A program made the position numbers and the translations under genes. A stretch of DNA of 64,000 nucleotides from JABIAG01 sp964561995 (lineage in GTDB: Archaea; Nanobdellota; Nanobdellia; Woesearchaeales; JABIAG01): assembly GCA_964561995.1 (NCBI GenBank), contig CAZLQZ010000001.1, forward strand, positions 1 to 64,000. The letters run 5' to 3'. Shown in pieces: positions 27,197 to 39,921 of the stretch (position 1 is the stretch's first letter; the number at the start of each line of letters is the position of its first letter). The notes under the pieces are model-generated. The model was not told the DNA's origin, made no database searches, and was given only the letters and a program-made list of their open reading frames with translations.

Positions 27197-30100
27197 ATGT
27201 CTTTAGAAGATTCTCTAAAAGATAATGAAGTTCTATTAACGCAGGTAGCTGTAAGAGATAATCAGCAATCTTCTCAACAACTTCAGTTAAGGTTTAAAGG
27301 ATTGTCTGATGTTTATGTTCCTTATCAACACACTTATTTTTCCATTCCACTTTCTCAAACAGAGGCACAAGATTTAATTGAACAAATTCAAAATCCACTC
27401 ATTAACGGCCAGAAAAATCCCTTTTATGGTTACCAGCATACTAAAACTTTGGTGCAAGGATATTTTAACATAGTTCAAGTTACTGCTCCAAGAACCGAAT
27501 CTAAAGCTTTTCAAAGATTAAGATATAAAACAAGATGTGGTGAGTTTAATTTAAGTTCTTTAAAAAGTAAAGGAAAAAAATTATTTAGGGGTGGCTATTT
27601 TAATAGACAAGCACGTTGGAACTTACAAGACGAAGAAAACTATTTGTTGCCAGGTATAATTGTAGAAACGGATAATGAATTAATTACAATTTTAGAAAAA
27701 AAAAGACAGTTGGATAAATTAAATAGTTCTTTAGATAAAATAAGAAGACATACAAAGGTTGGTTTTAAACAAGGTAGTTATTCTGGACAATGGAGTAATG
27801 CTGTTTCACGTTATAAAAAACTATTAAAATCTGACAATAGTTTTAATGCTAAAAAATCATTTCAAGAAACTAAATCTTTTTCATATTTAAATCAAGAAAC
27901 AATTGAATTAATTGAAGATATAAACTCTTATGAAAATAGTTTTGAAACTTTAATTCGTGGCTTTGGAGATTTAGATTATAATTACAATTCAATTAAAAAG
28001 AAAGGAACTTATGGGTTATTTCTTAATCAAAGGCCAACTTTAAAATTCAAAAGACAGCTAACACTTGATGAATGGATGAATTTAAAGTTCATGTTTTTTG
28101 ATATTGAAACTCCTAAATTTTTAGAAAATAATTATGAAGTTACTCAAGTTGCCGCAATTTTAACAGAAAATCAACAAGTAAAACAAAGAATAGTTTTTAA
28201 TAAACAGGCAACAAAGATTACTGAAGTAAAAGGACATACAATTCGTTCAGGTTATGATACCGACAGAGACATGATTGGAGATATTTCAAATTGGGCCTTA
28301 CAGAACGATATTGAAGTTATTTCGGCTTACAATATCAATTTCGATGCTTCTATGTTAAAAGAAAGGGGCGATCTTTATGTTGGCGAGGCCGAAGATGAAC
28401 CAAAAAAAGATGTTACTAAAAAATTCTTTGAAAGATTTAGGATGGATGGTGGTTTTTGTGTAGACCTTTTAAGGTTAGGTCAAACTTTTTTAAGGGGATT
28501 TGCAAATGCTAAACTTGAAAATTTGTCTAGATTTTTTGGAGGTATGAGTGGATATAGAAAAACAATTTCGTATGCTGAAATGGCTGAACTTCAATATCTT
28601 TCGGAAGGAATTGATGTAGAGCTTAGTTCATCAACAAAAGAAAAGCTTGAAACAATTCCTGGAAATAGGGAAGTTGCAGCTCAAAGATTAATTTTAGAAT
28701 ATGTTTGTGATGATACTGAAGAAATGCCGAAATTATTATTTGGAGATTCAAATAAATTTCAAGAGAAAGAATTAACAAGAAATTGTTTGGAAAATTTAGT
28801 TTGGATGGCTGAAAATTTCAAACTTGATTTTATAAAATTACTTTATTCTCCTACTGCTTTAAGAGATGTTTTTGATAGGGGCTACTTTAAACATATGGGA
28901 ATACAAAGAGATGAGATTTATCCGAGAGGCATTAAATATTTTGAAAATGAAGTTAATAATAACAAGAACGCTTTGAAAGGGTTTATGAACAATTTGTTTG
29001 GGATTGAATCTAGTAATGGAACTTTTCATAGGGTGGAAAGAAGATTAATTCCGGTAGGATTTTTATTAAGACATTATTTATCTAAAAAAACTCATTCAGT
29101 AAGAGATTTTATGGGTTATGTTGAAGAAAGAGTTCAAAAAGGAAGTCATCATGAATTTGTTTTTCTTTCACATTATGTTAATGGGTTAGCGGATTATATG
29201 TTGACAGATTTTGGGTCTTATTTAAGAACAAAAAAAAGATATGACCAAATCTTTTCTAAATTGACAACTGAGCAACCTTATAAAGAAACGGTTTTAGGAT
29301 TAAATGAACTTTTTTTACATAGGTATGGAAGGACTAGATTAGGTTTACAAATGGCAAATGGTGTGCTAGGGGAAGTTTTAAGTCAAGGAATTTATGATAG
29401 GGAAGGAAATTATAGAATTGTAAAAGCTGCAGATATTAAACATTTAAAAGAATTGAATCAATTTAGATCTTTTGTTAAAAATTCTGGAAATAATTTTTTA
29501 GATATGCTTTTAGAATCAAATAGACTTACAACTTTAGAATTGTATAAACTTTTTTGGACTACATTTTATTTGGGTAGTAGTACTTCTAAAAATTTTGGAA
29601 ATCATTTGATACATCCTGCAAGTATGGCAATGCATTTTGAAAATGAAGCAATGGCAATAAAAGAAGATTTGAATAAATATGGTGAAATTTTATCTGTAAA
29701 TTCTCCTTATGTTTATTTTCTTCCAGAAAAAAATGAATCTGATTTTTCAAAGTCTGTGGTAAATAGAGTTACTAATTCAAAAAGAGTTTATTGTTGTCCT
29801 GCTCAAACTGTGATTGAAGATTTATTTATTGCAGATAAAGAATATTCTAAGGAAGACGGTTTTTTTAAAGGAGTTAAGATTAAAGATGGTCCAGCTTATT
29901 TTTCAAATGCATTTTATTCTAATATTTATCTTAATACTTTAGAACATTTTTGGCAAGAAGATTATGTTTCTGGGATTAGAGGTATTATTTCAGCATTTAA
30001 AGATTTGAAGTCAAAAAGAATAGTAACTGAAGATGAAAAAATGAATTTTTTGTTTTTTAATAAGTCTAAGAAATGTTATTTTGGTTTTCAAGATTTTGAG

Positions 30101-30388
30101 AAATATATGTTTAGATTGGCAGAAGATGAAGAAGAAGATAAACTTCCAGTTCATCCTATTTCTCAATTTAATCCAGATTATTCAATGTATTTATGGGACT
30201 TTTCAAGAAAAATAAAACCTTTTATTAAATCTTTAATTCCCAAAGTTCAAGAAAATTTTTCTGTTGATGAGTTAAGAATTATTGAACAAATTGTTAAAAT
30301 TAAAAAGCCAAAAAAGCCTTCTCTCGACGATTTACCTTTATTCACTGGTCAAGGTGTGTCCAGTGGTGAAACCGTTTTAAACCTTTGA
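27197..30388 (+). CDS. Large protein with B-family-polymerase-like DEDDy exonuclease domain, no visible polymerase motifs
   Basis: 1063 residues. The middle has three exonuclease motifs in order and spacing: FFDIET (Asp302, Glu304), YNINFD (Asn379 to Asp383) and YVCDD (Tyr502, Asp506), as in the proofreading domain of family B DNA polymerases. The following YSPTALRDVFDRGYF also resembles the region after Exo III in PolB. I cannot find the palm motifs SLYPS or DTDS anywhere in the 550-residue C-terminal half. It may be a nuclease derived from a polymerase, or a very divergent or inactivated polymerase. Residues 1-290 match nothing I know. It lies 51 bp after Orc1/Cdc6, so a DNA replication or repair role is likely. 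Confidence 0.6.
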   Translation: MSLEDSLKDNEVLLTQVAVRDNQQSSQQLQLRFKGLSDVYVPYQHTYFSIPLSQTEAQDLIEQIQNPLINGQKNPFYGYQHTKTLVQGYFNIVQVTAPRTESKAFQRLRYKTRCGEFNLSSLKSKGKKLFRGGYFNRQARWNLQDEENYLLPGIIVETDNELITILEKKRQLDKLNSSLDKIRRHTKVGFKQGSYSGQWSNAVSRYKKLLKSDNSFNAKKSFQETKSFSYLNQETIELIEDINSYENSFETLIRGFGDLDYNYNSIKKKGTYGLFLNQRPTLKFKRQLTLDEWMNLKFMFFDIETPKFLENNYEVTQVAAILTENQQVKQRIVFNKQATKITEVKGHTIRSGYDTDRDMIGDISNWALQNDIEVISAYNINFDASMLKERGDLYVGEAEDEPKKDVTKKFFERFRMDGGFCVDLLRLGQTFLRGFANAKLENLSRFFGGMSGYRKTISYAEMAELQYLSEGIDVELSSSTKEKLETIPGNREVAAQRLILEYVCDDTEEMPKLLFGDSNKFQEKELTRNCLENLVWMAENFKLDFIKLLYSPTALRDVFDRGYFKHMGIQRDEIYPRGIKYFENEVNNNKNALKGFMNNLFGIESSNGTFHRVERRLIPVGFLLRHYLSKKTHSVRDFMGYVEERVQKGSHHEFVFLSHYVNGLADYMLTDFGSYLRTKKRYDQIFSKLTTEQPYKETVLGLNELFLHRYGRTRLGLQMANGVLGEVLSQGIYDREGNYRIVKAADIKHLKELNQFRSFVKNSGNNFLDMLLESNRLTTLELYKLFWTTFYLGSSTSKNFGNHLIHPASMAMHFENEAMAIKEDLNKYGEILSVNSPYVYFLPEKNESDFSKSVVNRVTNSKRVYCCPAQTVIEDLFIADKEYSKEDGFFKGVKIKDGPAYFSNAFYSNIYLNTLEHFWQEDYVSGIRGIISAFKDLKSKRIVTEDEKMNFLFFNKSKKCYFGFQDFEKYMFRLAEDEEEDKLPVHPISQFNPDYSMYLWDFSRKIKPFIKSLIPKVQENFSVDELRIIEQIVKIKKPKKPSLDDLPLFTGQGVSSGETVLNL

Positions 30389-30450
30389 ATTCTTGATTCT
30401 TAACAGTTTATTTATAAGTGAAAAAAACCCATTGGACATCTTCTGAAATA

Positions 30451-30463
30451 GGGTATATAAAGG
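30451..30463 (+). promoter_or_regulatory. TATA-like promoter of the small-peptide cassette
   Basis: GGGTATATAAAGG is the strongest TATA match in the 594-bp gap between the PolB-like gene and tsaC. Transcription would start near 30485, just before the first hairpin, giving a leadered RNA of about 450 nt ending at the T-run near 30938. Confidence 0.5.
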
Positions 30464-30499
30464 ATTTAGTGTATCTAATAATTATTGTTTTAAGAATTA

Positions 30500-30541
30500 G
30501 GGCAGGGATTACCCCCAATTAAACCTGCCCGGGATTTTTTT
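30500..30541 (+). terminator. Hairpin followed by T-run (attenuator-like)
   Basis: GGGCAGG (30500-30506) pairs with CCTGCCC (30524-30530) around a 17-nt loop, and a run of seven T begins at 30535. This resembles a bacterial intrinsic terminator or attenuator placed in the leader of the first small reading frame, whose SD follows about 8 nt later. Confidence 0.5.
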
Positions 30542-30559
30542 ATAACAAGGAGGAGAAAA

Positions 30560-30667
30560 ATGATAGACTTAAGCCAAAAAACCATACAAAATTTGTTTTT
30601 TAATCAAATAAAAGAGTTAAGCGTTGATAGCTTTGAAATGCAATGTAGTGAGTGGTGGTTAAGATGA
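30560..30667 (+). CDS. Candidate 35-residue peptide 1
   Basis: ATG preceded by AAGGAGGA with 6-nt spacing, a strong match to the 16S tail. Encodes 35 residues beginning MIDLSQKTIQNLFF and ending SEWWLR. Net slightly acidic, no membrane segment. Its stop overlaps the next start as ATGA, implying coupled translation. No known family. The strong SD in a genome that mostly lacks them is the main evidence; it could also be part of a structured RNA. Confidence 0.4.
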   Translation: MIDLSQKTIQNLFFNQIKELSVDSFEMQCSEWWLR

Positions 30668-30771
30668 TGGAAATAGATGAGTTCGCAATTGGACTAGTAG
30701 AAGAAGCACAACATATTGGAGAATTAAGTTTTGATGAAGCTGAATTTATAATTGGCTATATTTCATCATAG
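30664..30771 (+). CDS. Candidate 35-residue acidic peptide 2
   Basis: Starts MMEIDEFAIGL and ends IIGYISS. Nine acidic residues and no Lys or Arg. It begins within the ATGA overlap of the preceding frame, with no SD of its own, as expected for coupling. The stop lies in the next SD (TAGGAGGTGA). No family recognised. Confidence 0.4.
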   Translation: MMEIDEFAIGLVEEAQHIGELSFDEAEFIIGYISS

Positions 30772-30785
30772 GAGGTGAAAAAATC

Positions 30786-30893
30786 ATATTCAAAAAAAAG
30801 AATTACATATCATGGGACGAGTACATATGCAAAGTACACGTATTAGAAAACTTTGTTTGGAAACAAAGTACTAGAAGAACTTTCTTGCCTTAA
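30786..30893 (+). CDS. Candidate 35-residue basic peptide 3 (non-standard start)
   Basis: A perfect SD AGGAGGTGA (30770-30778) precedes a frame without ATG, GTG or TTG at normal spacing. An ATA at 30786 opens a 35-codon frame to TAA at 30891, basic (7 Lys/Arg against 3 Asp/Glu) and rich in aromatics. A GTG inside the SD (30775) opens a different 23-codon frame ending at 30846, and an ATG at 30812 a 20-codon frame. Which, if any, is translated is unclear. Confidence 0.22.
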   Translation: MFKKKNYISWDEYICKVHVLENFVWKQSTRRTFLP

Positions 30894-30938
30894 ACACCTC
30901 AAAAATGCACCTCTTGCCAGGAGGTGTTTATTTTTTTT
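30891..30938 (+). terminator. Perfect 10-bp stem plus T-run with competing inner stem
   Basis: TAAACACCTC (30891-30900) pairs perfectly with GAGGTGTTTA (30921-30930), and a T-run follows to 30938. An alternative inner hairpin pairs CACCTC (30908-30913) with the same GAGGTG (30921-30926) around a 7-nt loop. This is terminator-like at the end of the cassette, and the paired strand contains an SD-like AGGAGGTG. Confidence 0.55.
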
Positions 30939-30982
30939 AATATATGCAAAAGGTTTTTAAATAATCTTTCAATAAAATAAAC

Positions 30983-31540
30983 ATGCGAGTTGTTGATAAA
31001 CAGGAAATTAAAATTTACAAAAAGGAGTTCTTTGATAAAATCAATTCCGGAAGAATTTTTATTTATCCAACTGATACAATTTATGGTTTGGGTTGTGATG
31101 CAACCAATCAACAAGCTGTAGGAAAGTTAAGAGAAGCAAAAGAAAGAGTATCAAATCCTTTTTCTGTTATTGCTCCATCAAAAGATTGGATTAAAAATCA
31201 TTGTGAAGTTACCAAAGACCATTTATCCTTACTTCCTGGTCCAGTAACATTAATTTTAAAATTGAAAAATAAAAATGCTATTGCCGGAAATGTTAACAAT
31301 GAAATGCAAACATTGGGAGTAAGAATTCCTGAACATTGGATTAGTGATGTTGTTTCAGATTTGGGAAAACCTATTGTAACAACTAGTGTAAATAAACAAG
31401 GTGAAGAATTTATGGTTGATTTAGATTCAATAAATTCTGATATTAAAGGAAAAATAGATTTTACAATTTATGAAGGGGAAAAAATAGGAAAACCTTCAAA
31501 GATAATCAATACTGTTTCTAATGAAGTTATTCAAAGATAA
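30983..31540 (+). CDS. tsaC: Threonylcarbamoyl-AMP synthase (Sua5/YrdC family)
   Basis: 185 residues, YrdC-domain only. Diagnostic motifs are IYPTDTIYGLGCDA (37-50), KLREAKER and LLPGPVTLIL. The enzyme uses threonine, bicarbonate and ATP to make threonylcarbamoyl-AMP for the universal tRNA t6A37 modification. It lacks the Sua5 C-terminal domain, so it is the short TsaC form. Start confirmed by TTTTTAAATAA (about 25 nt upstream), independent of the peptide cassette before it. Confidence 0.9.
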   Translation: MRVVDKQEIKIYKKEFFDKINSGRIFIYPTDTIYGLGCDATNQQAVGKLREAKERVSNPFSVIAPSKDWIKNHCEVTKDHLSLLPGPVTLILKLKNKNAIAGNVNNEMQTLGVRIPEHWISDVVSDLGKPIVTTSVNKQGEEFMVDLDSINSDIKGKIDFTIYEGEKIGKPSKIINTVSNEVIQR

Positions 31541-31581
31541 CGTTAAAAATCTTTTTAAATGCGTGTCATTTTGTCTATAAT

Positions 31582-32184
31582 ATGAGATTACTTGCTGCAG
31601 GCGATATTCATGGAGATACTTTTCTTGTTAAGAGATTGGCAGAAAGAGCTGAAAAAGAAAATGTTGATTTAGTAGTTTTATGTGGAGACTTGACCCAAGC
31701 AGAAGAATCTACAAAAGGATTAATTGGTCCTTTTCTTGAAAAAAATAAAAAAGTAATCATTATCCCTGGTAATCATGAAACAATTGCAACTGCTGATTTT
31801 CTTGCACAATTATATAATGTAACTAACTTACATGGCTATTCAATTCAATCTGATGGTGTTGGTTTGTTTGGATGTGGTGGTGCTAATGTTGGATTGTCAC
31901 AATTATCTGAGGATGAAATTTATCAAACATTAAAGAAAGGTTTCGATAGTGTTAAAGAATTAAATAAAAGAATTATGGTAACTCACGTTCATCATTCTAA
32001 TACAAAGATTGAAAAATTTTCAAATTTTGTTCGCGGAAGTTCGGGAGTAGAAAAAGCCGTTAAAATTTTCAAACCAGATATTTTACTTTGTAGTCATGTT
32101 CATGAAGCTGATGGTATTGAAGAAACATTAGGTTCTACACGAGTAATAAATGTTGGAAAGGCTGGAAAAATTATTGAATTATAA
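31582..32184 (+). CDS. Calcineurin-like metallophosphoesterase
   Basis: 200 residues with the metallophosphoesterase motifs GDIHGD (8-13), CGDLTQ, PGNHE, THVHH and SHVHEADG in order, giving a complete two-metal site. Short single-domain form typical of archaeal YfcE-like or UPF-type phosphodiesterases. Substrate unknown. Own TATA box TTTTTAAATGCG lies about 30 nt upstream; intergenic gap to tsaC is 41 bp. Confidence 0.88.
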   Translation: MRLLAAGDIHGDTFLVKRLAERAEKENVDLVVLCGDLTQAEESTKGLIGPFLEKNKKVIIIPGNHETIATADFLAQLYNVTNLHGYSIQSDGVGLFGCGGANVGLSQLSEDEIYQTLKKGFDSVKELNKRIMVTHVHHSNTKIEKFSNFVRGSSGVEKAVKIFKPDILLCSHVHEADGIEETLGSTRVINVGKAGKIIEL

Positions 32185-32187
32185 TTC

Positions 32188-32757
32188 TTAAAAAAATTTA
32201 ATAATTTCATTTATTTTTTTCTTGGATCTTTTTAGTGGAGTGTAATCTTTTTTTTGATATCCAATTAATATTCCGGCAACCAATTCTTCATTTTTTATTT
32301 TTAACATTTGATTGATTTTTTTTTCAAATGTTTTAAAACTTCCAACCCAACAAGTTCCTAATTTATTATTGACTGCGGATAAGATTAAATTTTCTATTGC
32401 TGCAGAAACACTTATTAAATTATTTTTATTATTGGACTTGTTTTTTTTAGAATATATTAAAATTACATTTTGACAATTGCCCATTGTATTATAAAATTCT
32501 ACTGTTTTTTTTTTAATTTTAATTGGCATTTTTTCTATATCTTTTTTAAAAATTTTAAGAGATTTTTTCATACAATTTTCAAGTTTGTCTCTTTTTTCTT
32601 TTGAAGATATTATATAAAATTTCCATGGTTGGAGATTTTTAGCAGAAGGGGCTTTGGTTGCATCTTTAATTATTTTTTTTAATATTGGTTTTGGAATTTT
32701 CTTTTTTTCAAAAGATCTAATGCTATGTCTGTTGTTAATTACATAGTTGAATTCCAT
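32188..32757 (-). CDS. Nitroreductase-family flavoprotein
   Basis: 189 residues. NRHSIRSF at the start, APSAKNLQPWKF (36-47) and LGTCWVGSF are the FMN-binding signature of the nitroreductase fold. Reduces quinones, nitro compounds or similar with NAD(P)H; the native substrate is unknown. Sits one base after the small acidic-tailed gene upstream, so the two are co-transcribed. Convergent with the metallophosphoesterase. Confidence 0.85.
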   Translation of the reverse strand: MEFNYVINNRHSIRSFEKKKIPKPILKKIIKDATKAPSAKNLQPWKFYIISSKEKRDKLENCMKKSLKIFKKDIEKMPIKIKKKTVEFYNTMGNCQNVILIYSKKNKSNNKNNLISVSAAIENLILSAVNNKLGTCWVGSFKTFEKKINQMLKIKNEELVAGILIGYQKKDYTPLKRSKKKINEIIKFF

Positions 32758-32758
32758 T

Positions 32759-33004
32759 TTAATAAGTAATTATGCTTGAAGATTCTTTTGGTTTTTCTTC
32801 TTCTTTTTTTTCTTTAGGATCTTCGTTATTGTCCATAAAATTTTCTACATTTGGTAATTCCATGTAATCATTTTTTGTTTCATTGTTTATTAAATCAGAG
32901 GTAGTTTCTGTTATTGGGGTTGTATCTACTAACATATTTAATAAATTAATTACTCTTTTAATCTCTTTTGAAGAATCTTCTTTTGTATCAATTGTTATTT
33001 TCAT
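32759..33004 (-). CDS. Hypothetical small protein with acidic tail
   Basis: About 81 residues from MKITIDTKEDSSKEIK. A helix-forming N-terminal part is followed by a disordered-looking Glu/Lys-rich tail ending SSSIITY. No family recognised. I chose 33004 over 33022 because the box TTTAAATATT (33030-33039) is about 30 nt upstream. First gene of an operon with the nitroreductase. Confidence 0.55.
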   Translation of the reverse strand: MKITIDTKEDSSKEIKRVINLLNMLVDTTPITETTSDLINNETKNDYMELPNVENFMDNNEDPKEKKEEEKPKESSSIITY

Positions 33005-33054
33005 TTTATTTAAAATTGTCAATCTATTATTTAAATATTGTTAAAATCAAAACC

Positions 33055-33062
33055 TTTATAAG
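33055..33062 (+). promoter_or_regulatory. rRNA operon promoter (TATA box)
   Basis: TTTATAAG preceded by AAACC, a BRE-like context, about 170 bp before the 16S. It is the best TATA match between the divergent small gene and 16S. The transcript would start near 33083. Confidence 0.5.
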
Positions 33063-33161
33063 TCGACATAATTTTCTCAATATTTATGACCTTCTCTCAT
33101 GCACAAACCGTGTATGAAATACAGAAAGCAATATGAATGCTTAAATTACCAATTTAAGCAC

Positions 33162-33175
33162 AAAGCAGATTGAAA
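33162..33175 (+). other. Pre-16S processing stem, 5' strand
   Basis: AAAGCAGATTGAAA here is a perfect reverse complement of TTTCAATCTGCTTT at 34825-34838, so the 16S is enclosed by a 14-bp helix. This is the expected processing stem of an archaeal rRNA precursor. Confidence 0.75.
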
Positions 33176-33226
33176 CCAACGTTAATTCCAAATATAAGTT
33201 AATTAATGCGACAATAAAAGCTTCAA

Positions 33227-34691
<1,465 letters not shown>

Positions 34692-34824
34692 TTATTTTTT
34701 TTTATAAAAAATAAAATAATATATCAAAAATAGTGCAATATTTTTGTGACTCAAAATTGTTTAACAATTTTAAGAAATCAAAAAAGAAATGGAATCTCTT
34801 TTTTGTAACTACTAATGTAGTTTA

Positions 34825-34838
34825 TTTCAATCTGCTTT
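34825..34838 (+). other. Pre-16S processing stem, 3' strand
   Basis: TTTCAATCTGCTTT pairs with 33162-33175 over 14 bp. It lies between 16S and the tRNA in the spacer. Confidence 0.75.
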
Positions 34839-34872
34839 TTTATAATCATTAGGACTATACCTTTTGCTTGTA

Positions 34873-34944
34873 GGGCCTGTAGTTCAACGGTAGAACGTCG
34901 CCCTTGCAAGGCGGAGGTTTCGGGTTCAAATCCCGACGGGTCCA
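34873..34944 (+). tRNA. tRNA-Ala (TGC)
   Basis: A 72-nt cloverleaf starting GGGCCTG. The acceptor strand pairs with CGGGTCC and includes the G3-U70 wobble that marks alanine tRNAs. The anticodon arm is TCGCC-CTTGCAA-GGCGG with anticodon TGC, and the T-arm contains GGTTCAAATCC. No encoded CCA, and no intron in the anticodon loop. Its position in the 16S-23S spacer is the usual archaeal arrangement. Confidence 0.95.
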
Positions 34945-35019
34945 TTTCAATCATCATATTCATTTATTGAAAACTCATCGAGAACTAAACACTCTTGATG
35001 AACGGTAGAGTTGTGATCA

Positions 35020-35049
35020 TCATAGGATGACTTTGCAGAAGTCCTATGA
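35020..35049 (+). other. Stem-loop in the tRNA-23S spacer
   Basis: TCATAG pairs with CTATGA at the base, and GACTT (35029-35033) pairs with AAGTC (35039-35043) above a three-nucleotide bulge on one side. Probably a structured part of the pre-rRNA spacer. It is not a full bulge-helix-bulge. Confidence 0.4.
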
Positions 35050-35103
35050 GTAACAAATATTACATTACGTTAATATTACATCATGTTATTTCACAATTAT
35101 GAA

Positions 35104-38035
<2,932 letters not shown>

Positions 38036-38040
38036 ATTCA

Positions 38041-38055
38041 TTTTTTCTTTTTTTT
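38041..38055 (+). terminator. Oligo-T terminator of the rRNA operon
   Basis: TTTTTTCTTTTTTTT directly after the 23S stem, with no hairpin, as expected for archaeal transcription termination. No 5S rRNA gene follows. Confidence 0.5.
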
Positions 38056-38143
38056 TAATTTATTATATAATAGTGTTAACTTTCGAATTTTTTCCGATTT
38101 TTTTTACATCTTATTTAAAAATAATAATAATATCTATTAATTT

Positions 38144-38545
38144 ATGAAACCAAATGATTATCTTCATATTGGAAAATTTGCTGAGCATTATATAATTAGT
38201 ATTTTATTGAAAAGAAATTTGGATGTTTATGTTCCTGTATGTGATAGAAAAGGAATTGATTTAATTGTTAACTTTAATTCTTTTTATGAATTCCAAGTTA
38301 AAGCTAGAAATTTTAAACGTGTAAACGATTCAATAATAATTCGTTATTTTAAACAAAGTGATCATTTTTTTGTAATTTGTTTTGATCTTATTAAAATGAA
38401 TTATTATGTTGTTTCTTCAAAATTGATTTCTCAAAATTGTAAAAAAATAGGTTTTAGTAAAAAATGGTATGTAATTCCTTTAAGTTTTTTATTAGATCAT
38501 CAAGAATTAAAAAATTCGAAAGGTTTTGATATTTTATTTTCGTAA
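38144..38545 (+). CDS. PD-(D/E)XK nuclease-like protein
   Basis: 133 residues. A helix with GKFAEHYIISILLKRN precedes KGIDLIV and FYEFQVKAR. The Asp in GIDLIV and the QVK further on match the D...(E/Q)xK core of the PD-(D/E)XK nuclease superfamily, in the variant with Gln replacing Glu. Family membership is inferred from this motif and the alpha-beta-beta-beta order. Leaderless, with ATTTAAAAAT 27 nt upstream. Could be a structure-specific nuclease or restriction-like enzyme; no methylase is adjacent. Confidence 0.5.
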   Translation: MKPNDYLHIGKFAEHYIISILLKRNLDVYVPVCDRKGIDLIVNFNSFYEFQVKARNFKRVNDSIIIRYFKQSDHFFVICFDLIKMNYYVVSSKLISQNCKKIGFSKKWYVIPLSFLLDHQELKNSKGFDILFS

Positions 38546-38634
38546 ATATTCCATTTTTTTCGGAATTATTTACCCAAACGCATATAAAGAATTAAAACAT
38601 ATCTTATTTTAAGAATTTTTAATGAGGTGAGATT

Positions 38635-39921
38635 ATGAAAAAAATATTTGTATTAGTGTTAACTATATTACTTTTACCAGTTGTTAATGCTGTTAGAATT
38701 GAAGAAATTTATTATGACCCAGTTGGGACCGAATCTGGTGGAGAAGCAGTTGTGCTTTTTAATCCTGATAATTCAACTTTAGATCTTTCGGGTTGGGTAT
38801 TGAAAACAGAAACTTCTGTGACTGACGTCACATTGTCTTTAGAATCTTTTATTTCACCTTATGGATATTTTTTAATTAGTGATGTTAATTGGGATATTAA
38901 CAAAGATAATTCAGATTGGAATTCTGCAGATCATGAAGAGGCAATGACTTTGGGTAATTCAGATTCAGGAATTGAATTATTTGATTTTGAATTCAATTCC
39001 GTCGATAAGGTTGGATGGGGTAATTCTGTTGAAATAGAAGATGGTATGTTTGAATCTAATCCAGCTTTACAGGTTTCTTCAGGTATGTCTTTAAAAAGAG
39101 TTCAAGATACTAATGACAATTTTGTTGATTTTATTGAATCTATTCCAGAATTAAAATCTAGTAGTTCAATTTTCGAATCAAATTCAACACATCGTGGCAT
39201 TTATTTAAGTTTAAATATTATTGATTATAATACTTTTGTTGATTTTATTAATATTACTGATGATTTAGATTTAAATGGTTTTCAAATTTTACCTTCCCCT
39301 GGAGAAAATAAAGAAATTTCAATAATTGTTTTAGCATCACATGAATTTAATAATAGTTTTATTAATATTTCTTGTGAAGGTATCCCAATGAATTTTATTG
39401 AAGAGGTTAATTTAACTTCTGCTTTTTTTGAAACCAAAATTAATATTAGTTATAATACTTCTCCAGGAGTTTATTCATTAAATTTTGAATATTCTAATGT
39501 TAATAAAAATGAAATTTATGAAATTATGTCTTTATCAGCAATTGAAATAGATTCTTTAGATTTAAATTTGGATATTAAAGATAAAAATAAAGAATATTTT
39601 TTACTAGGTGATGAAGATATAGAAACATCTTCTTTACCTACTATAAAAAATATAGGTAATGTTGAATTAGATCTGGCAATAAAAGCAACCAGTATAGAAT
39701 ATGAAGCAAATATCTTTGATTTAAATAATGTAAAATATTCATTTAATAATGATTTTGATTCAGTATGGTCTGGTAATTTAATTTCTGAATTTGAAATTAT
39801 TGATTTGGACCTTTTACCTAGTTTTGCAAATGAATTAGGTTTTAAGTTTTTCATACCTTCTTCAACATTAAAGGGAAATTATACTGGAACAATAATTGTT
39901 TCTGCATTGGAATCGCAATGA
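38635..39921 (+). CDS. Secreted protein with N-terminal lamin-tail domain
   Basis: 428 residues. Signal peptide with cleavage near VVNA (about residue 18). Residues 20-135 form a lamin-tail (LTD)-like domain: VRIEEIYYDP, GGEAVVLFNP, LDLSGWVLKT and YGYFLISD. The rest is beta-rich with many N-x-S/T sequons (NSTL, NNSF, NISC, NYTG), so it is probably a glycosylated extracytoplasmic protein. A genuine SD GAGGTGA sits 4 nt before the ATG, unusual here. First gene of a three-gene operon joined by overlaps. Confidence 0.7.
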   Translation: MKKIFVLVLTILLLPVVNAVRIEEIYYDPVGTESGGEAVVLFNPDNSTLDLSGWVLKTETSVTDVTLSLESFISPYGYFLISDVNWDINKDNSDWNSADHEEAMTLGNSDSGIELFDFEFNSVDKVGWGNSVEIEDGMFESNPALQVSSGMSLKRVQDTNDNFVDFIESIPELKSSSSIFESNSTHRGIYLSLNIIDYNTFVDFINITDDLDLNGFQILPSPGENKEISIIVLASHEFNNSFINISCEGIPMNFIEEVNLTSAFFETKINISYNTSPGVYSLNFEYSNVNKNEIYEIMSLSAIEIDSLDLNLDIKDKNKEYFLLGDEDIETSSLPTIKNIGNVELDLAIKATSIEYEANIFDLNNVKYSFNNDFDSVWSGNLISEFEIIDLDLLPSFANELGFKFFIPSSTLKGNYTGTIIVSALESQ

